This document shows positions 4,769 to 7,456 of a DNA stretch of 7,456 nucleotides, in pieces. Each line of letters begins with the position of its first letter. Position 1 is the first letter of the stretch. Position numbers and translations under genes: made by a program. Source of the DNA: DATELY01 sp040513115 (GTDB taxonomy: Bacteria > Pseudomonadota > Gammaproteobacteria > Steroidobacterales > Steroidobacteraceae); the NCBI GenBank assembly GCA_040513115.1, contig JBEVDW010000308.1, forward strand, positions 1 to 7,456, read 5' to 3'. A model generated the notes under the pieces. That model was given only the letters and a program-made list of their open reading frames with translations. It had not been told where the DNA came from and made no database searches.

Positions 4769-7456
4769 ATGCACGGCCACATGAGCTCAACTCCACGCCA
4801 GCGCATCGTTCGCGAGCGGCGGCAGTACAACCAATGGGTTGCTACGCAGACGCTCGAGGACTACGCGCTGCGTTACACACCCGAACGCGCCCGCCGTTCC
4901 TCGTTCCGCGTGGGCAACACCGCCCTCGGTCCCATCTCGTTTCTCGCGTGCGAAGCGATCGGCGGCGCGCTCACGCTCAGCTACGGCTTCACCAACGCCG
5001 CCTCGGCAATCGTGGTGTTTTGCCTGCTGATGTTCTTGATCGGTCTGCCGATCTGCTACTACGCGGCCAAGTACGGGGTCGACATCGACCTGCTCACCCG
5101 CGGTGCAGGCTTCGGCTACATGGGATCGACGCTGACCTCGCTCATCTACGCGTCCTTCACGTTCCTGCTGTTTTCGATCGAAGCGACCATCCTGTCGATG
5201 GCGCTGCGCATGATGTTCGACATCCCCTTGTGGGTGGCGCACCTGTTCAGCTCGCTGATCGTCATTCCGATTGCCATCTATGGCTTCAGCTTCATCAGCC
5301 GCATGCAGCTCGCGACTCAGCCTCTGTGGCTGGCGCTGCAGTTCATCCCCATCATGTACATCGCCTGGAAGAATCCCACCGACCTCGTCGGCTGGACCGA
5401 GTTCGCCGGCAAACACGGCAATCCGGATGGCGCGATCAACTGGCTGTTGTTCGGCATGGCGGGCTCCATCCTGCTCTCGCTGCTGCCGCAGATCGGCGAA
5501 CAGGTGGACTACCTGCGTTTCCTGCCGACGCGCAAGAAGCACAACCGCGTGGGCTGGTGGGCAGCGTTGCTGGCGACCGGCCCGGGCTGGGTGGTCGTGG
5601 GCGGCTTCAAGATCCTGCTGGGTTCATTCCTTGCCGTCGTTGCGATTCGTCATGGTGTACCGCTCGACATGGCGGATGAACCCACCGAGATGTACTACCT
5701 GACGTTCCGCGAAACCGTGCAATCACCCACGTTCGCGCTGCTCCTCATGGGCGTGTTCGTGATCGTCTGCCAGCTCAAGATCAATGTGACGAACGCCTAC
5801 GCCGGCTCCATCGCGTGGTCGAACTTCTTCTCGCGTCTGACCCACAGCCATCCCGGCCGCGTGGTGTGGCTTGTGTTCAACGTCTTGCTCGCGCTGCTGC
5901 TCATGCAGAGCGGCATCTTCGGCGCGATCGAAAGCGTTCTCACGATCTACGCCAACTTCGCCGCCGGTTGGATTGGCGCATTGACGGCCGATCTCGTCAT
6001 CAACAAGCCGCTCGGCTTCAGCCCCCCGCACATCGAGTTCAAGCGTGCGCATCTCTACGACATCAATCCCGTCGGCGTTGGCGCGCTCGCGCTCTCGGTG
6101 CTCCTGTCGAGCCTCGCCTTCTTCGGTGCACTGGGTGACGTCGCACAGTCGCTCTCCCCCTTCATTGCACTCGGCGTTGCGTTCGTGACCGCTCCGCTCA
6201 TCGCATGGGCGACGAAGGGCCGCTACTACCTCGCCCGTCAACCCAGCGAGCTGCCGGATGAACACGAGATTCGCTGCACCATCTGCGAGAACGCCTTCGA
6301 ACGTGCGGACGTGGCGATGTGCCCTGCCTACTCCGGCCCCATCTGCTCACTGTGCTGCACGCTCGAAGCGCGATGTCGCGATTTGTGCAAGACGGACAGC
6401 CGCTTCACGCAGCAGCTCACGAAGTTCATCACCTGGCTGCTGCCGGAGCGGTATTCCGGCCTCATCCATACTCGTGGCGCGCAGTTCTTTGCACTGCTGT
6501 TCACGTTCAACGTAGCGACGGCGCTGCTGCTGTCGTTCATCTTCCATCAGTACGCGGAGGCAGTACCGGCGACGCGATCAGCCATCAGCACGACGTTATG
6601 GATCGTGTTTCTCGCTCTGATGGTGCTTTCAGGTGTCGCCGCGTGGCTGATCGTGCTCGCGCATGAAAGCCGGCGCGGTGCGGAGGCTGACTCACAGCGG
6701 CAAACCTCGATGCTCATGGATGAGATCGAGGCACACCAACGCACCGACACCGCGCTGCAGAAAGCGAAGGAAGTGGCGGAAGCAGCTAATGTCGCGAAGA
6801 CCCGTTACATCGTCGGCATCAGCCACGAGATCCGCACGCCGCTGAACTCGATCTTCGGCTACGCGCAATTGCTGGAACGTGGAGCTGCCGGCCCTTCCGA
6901 CAACGCCATCCGCGTGATCCGTCGCAGCGCCGAGCACATGGCCAATCTCGTGGACGGGCTGCTCGACATCTCCAAGATCGAGAACGGCATGCTGCATCTG
7001 AATCGGGACAAGGTGCAGCTCGTCGAGTTTCTGGACCAGATCGTCGACATGTTCCGCCTGCAGGCTGCCGCGAAGGGCATCGAGTTCCGCTTCCACCGCC
7101 CACCGCATCTGCCGCTCTACGTGCACACCGATGAGAAGCGGCTGCGGCAGATTCTCATCAACTTGATGTCGAACGCCATCAAGTACACCGAGCGGGGACA
7201 CGCGAGCTTGACCATGCGCTATCGCAGTCAAGTGGCGGAGTTCGAGGTCTCCGATACAGGTGTGGGCATTCCGCCAGAAGACCTGGAGCGGGTGTTCGAA
7301 CCCTTCGAGCGCGGACGCGCCGCGAACGTGCTGTCGGTGCCGGGCACCGGCCTCGGCCTCACGATAACCAAGTTGCTCACTCAGATCATGGGCGGCGAGG
7401 TCCTAGCACGTAGCACGCCAGGAGAGGGAACGACATTCACAGTACGCGTGATGCTG
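4769..7456 (+). CDS. NCS1 transporter-histidine kinase fusion sensor (3' end outside window)
   Basis: The frame is open for 896 codons to the window edge. After a basic N terminus comes LEDYALRYTPERARR and NTALGPISFL (residues 29-59), typical of NCS1 nucleobase/allantoin permeases, then about 12 membrane helices to residue 487, with DLLTRGAGFGY at 107-117 and a NVTNAYAGSIAWS helix. Residues 503-540 contain eight cysteines (503, 506, 518, 526, 529, 530, 536, 540). Two further helices (about 570-592, 606-631) and a coiled coil (633-680) lead to the kinase: H-box HEIRTPLN with H686, N-box with N802, G1 DTGVGI (829-834), FEPFERG, and G2 GTGLGL (859-864), all intact. No PAS or HAMP domain is visible, so the transporter part probably senses the ligand. 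A receiver domain may follow. It is divergent from the porin-urt operon, whose likely target it is. An in-frame ATG at 4781 (MSSTPRQR) is an equally good start; neither has a strong Shine-Dalgarno. An upstream ATG at 4715 lies within the sigma-54 promoter and is unlikely. Confidence 0.9.
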   Translation, partial: MHGHMSSTPRQRIVRERRQYNQWVATQTLEDYALRYTPERARRSSFRVGNTALGPISFLACEAIGGALTLSYGFTNAASAIVVFCLLMFLIGLPICYYAAKYGVDIDLLTRGAGFGYMGSTLTSLIYASFTFLLFSIEATILSMALRMMFDIPLWVAHLFSSLIVIPIAIYGFSFISRMQLATQPLWLALQFIPIMYIAWKNPTDLVGWTEFAGKHGNPDGAINWLLFGMAGSILLSLLPQIGEQVDYLRFLPTRKKHNRVGWWAALLATGPGWVVVGGFKILLGSFLAVVAIRHGVPLDMADEPTEMYYLTFRETVQSPTFALLLMGVFVIVCQLKINVTNAYAGSIAWSNFFSRLTHSHPGRVVWLVFNVLLALLLMQSGIFGAIESVLTIYANFAAGWIGALTADLVINKPLGFSPPHIEFKRAHLYDINPVGVGALALSVLLSSLAFFGALGDVAQSLSPFIALGVAFVTAPLIAWATKGRYYLARQPSELPDEHEIRCTICENAFERADVAMCPAYSGPICSLCCTLEARCRDLCKTDSRFTQQLTKFITWLLPERYSGLIHTRGAQFFALLFTFNVATALLLSFIFHQYAEAVPATRSAISTTLWIVFLALMVLSGVAAWLIVLAHESRRGAEADSQRQTSMLMDEIEAHQRTDTALQKAKEVAEAANVAKTRYIVGISHEIRTPLNSIFGYAQLLERGAAGPSDNAIRVIRRSAEHMANLVDGLLDISKIENGMLHLNRDKVQLVEFLDQIVDMFRLQAAAKGIEFRFHRPPHLPLYVHTDEKRLRQILINLMSNAIKYTERGHASLTMRYRSQVAEFEVSDTGVGIPPEDLERVFEPFERGRAANVLSVPGTGLGLTITKLLTQIMGGEVLARSTPGEGTTFTVRVML

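Noticed and set aside
4787..5542. Minus-strand open frame of 251 codons opposite the NCS1 domain
   Set aside because: Charged, Gln/Arg/Asp-rich antisense product without any recognisable motif.
4570..5679. Plus-strand open frame of 369 codons starting before the palindrome
   Set aside because: It is a shifted reading of the NCS1-kinase gene; the in-frame product with clear membrane helices and motifs is in another frame from 4769.

Overview
The window is a nitrogen-scavenging locus from a GC-rich Gram-negative bacterium. An outer-membrane porin, Sec-type signal peptides, and a urea ABC transporter beside a sensor kinase all point to a proteobacterium, most likely a beta- or gammaproteobacterium. 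The sequence alone does not fix the genus.

Minus strand, read from right to left: a beta-barrel porin (4356-3280), then urtA, the periplasmic urea-binding protein (3251-1959), then urtB, a permease with a HEAT-like N-terminal part (about 1962-274), then the first 91 codons of urtC, the second permease, which runs off the left edge. The spacings are 28 nt, a 4-nt overlap for the preferred urtB start, and a 1-nt overlap, so this looks like one operon for urea uptake across both membranes. The ATPase genes urtD and urtE would be expected beyond the left edge. A GC-rich, REP-like hairpin sits at the urtA/urtB junction and appears to be read in frame into the start of UrtB.

Plus strand: from 4769 to the right edge runs one open frame of 896 codons without a stop. 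It encodes an unusual fusion: an NCS1-type (purine/cytosine/allantoin permease-like) domain of about 12 membrane helices, a segment with eight cysteines, two more membrane helices, a coiled coil, and a complete histidine-kinase core. It is probably a transporter-derived sensor that controls the divergent urea-uptake operon, and a receiver domain may follow outside the window.

The 412-nt gap between the two transcription units (4357-4768) is rich in structure. It holds a 10-bp inverted repeat enclosing three ACGT cores spaced 22-23 nt apart. It also holds a roughly 108-nt imperfect palindrome whose arms differ in the aligned stems only by transitions, a near-consensus sigma-54 (-24/-12) promoter pointing to the kinase gene, and a small hairpin abutting its start codon. 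The sigma-54 promoter fits nitrogen control. The most novel items are the NCS1-kinase fusion with its cysteine cluster and the long palindrome beside its promoter.
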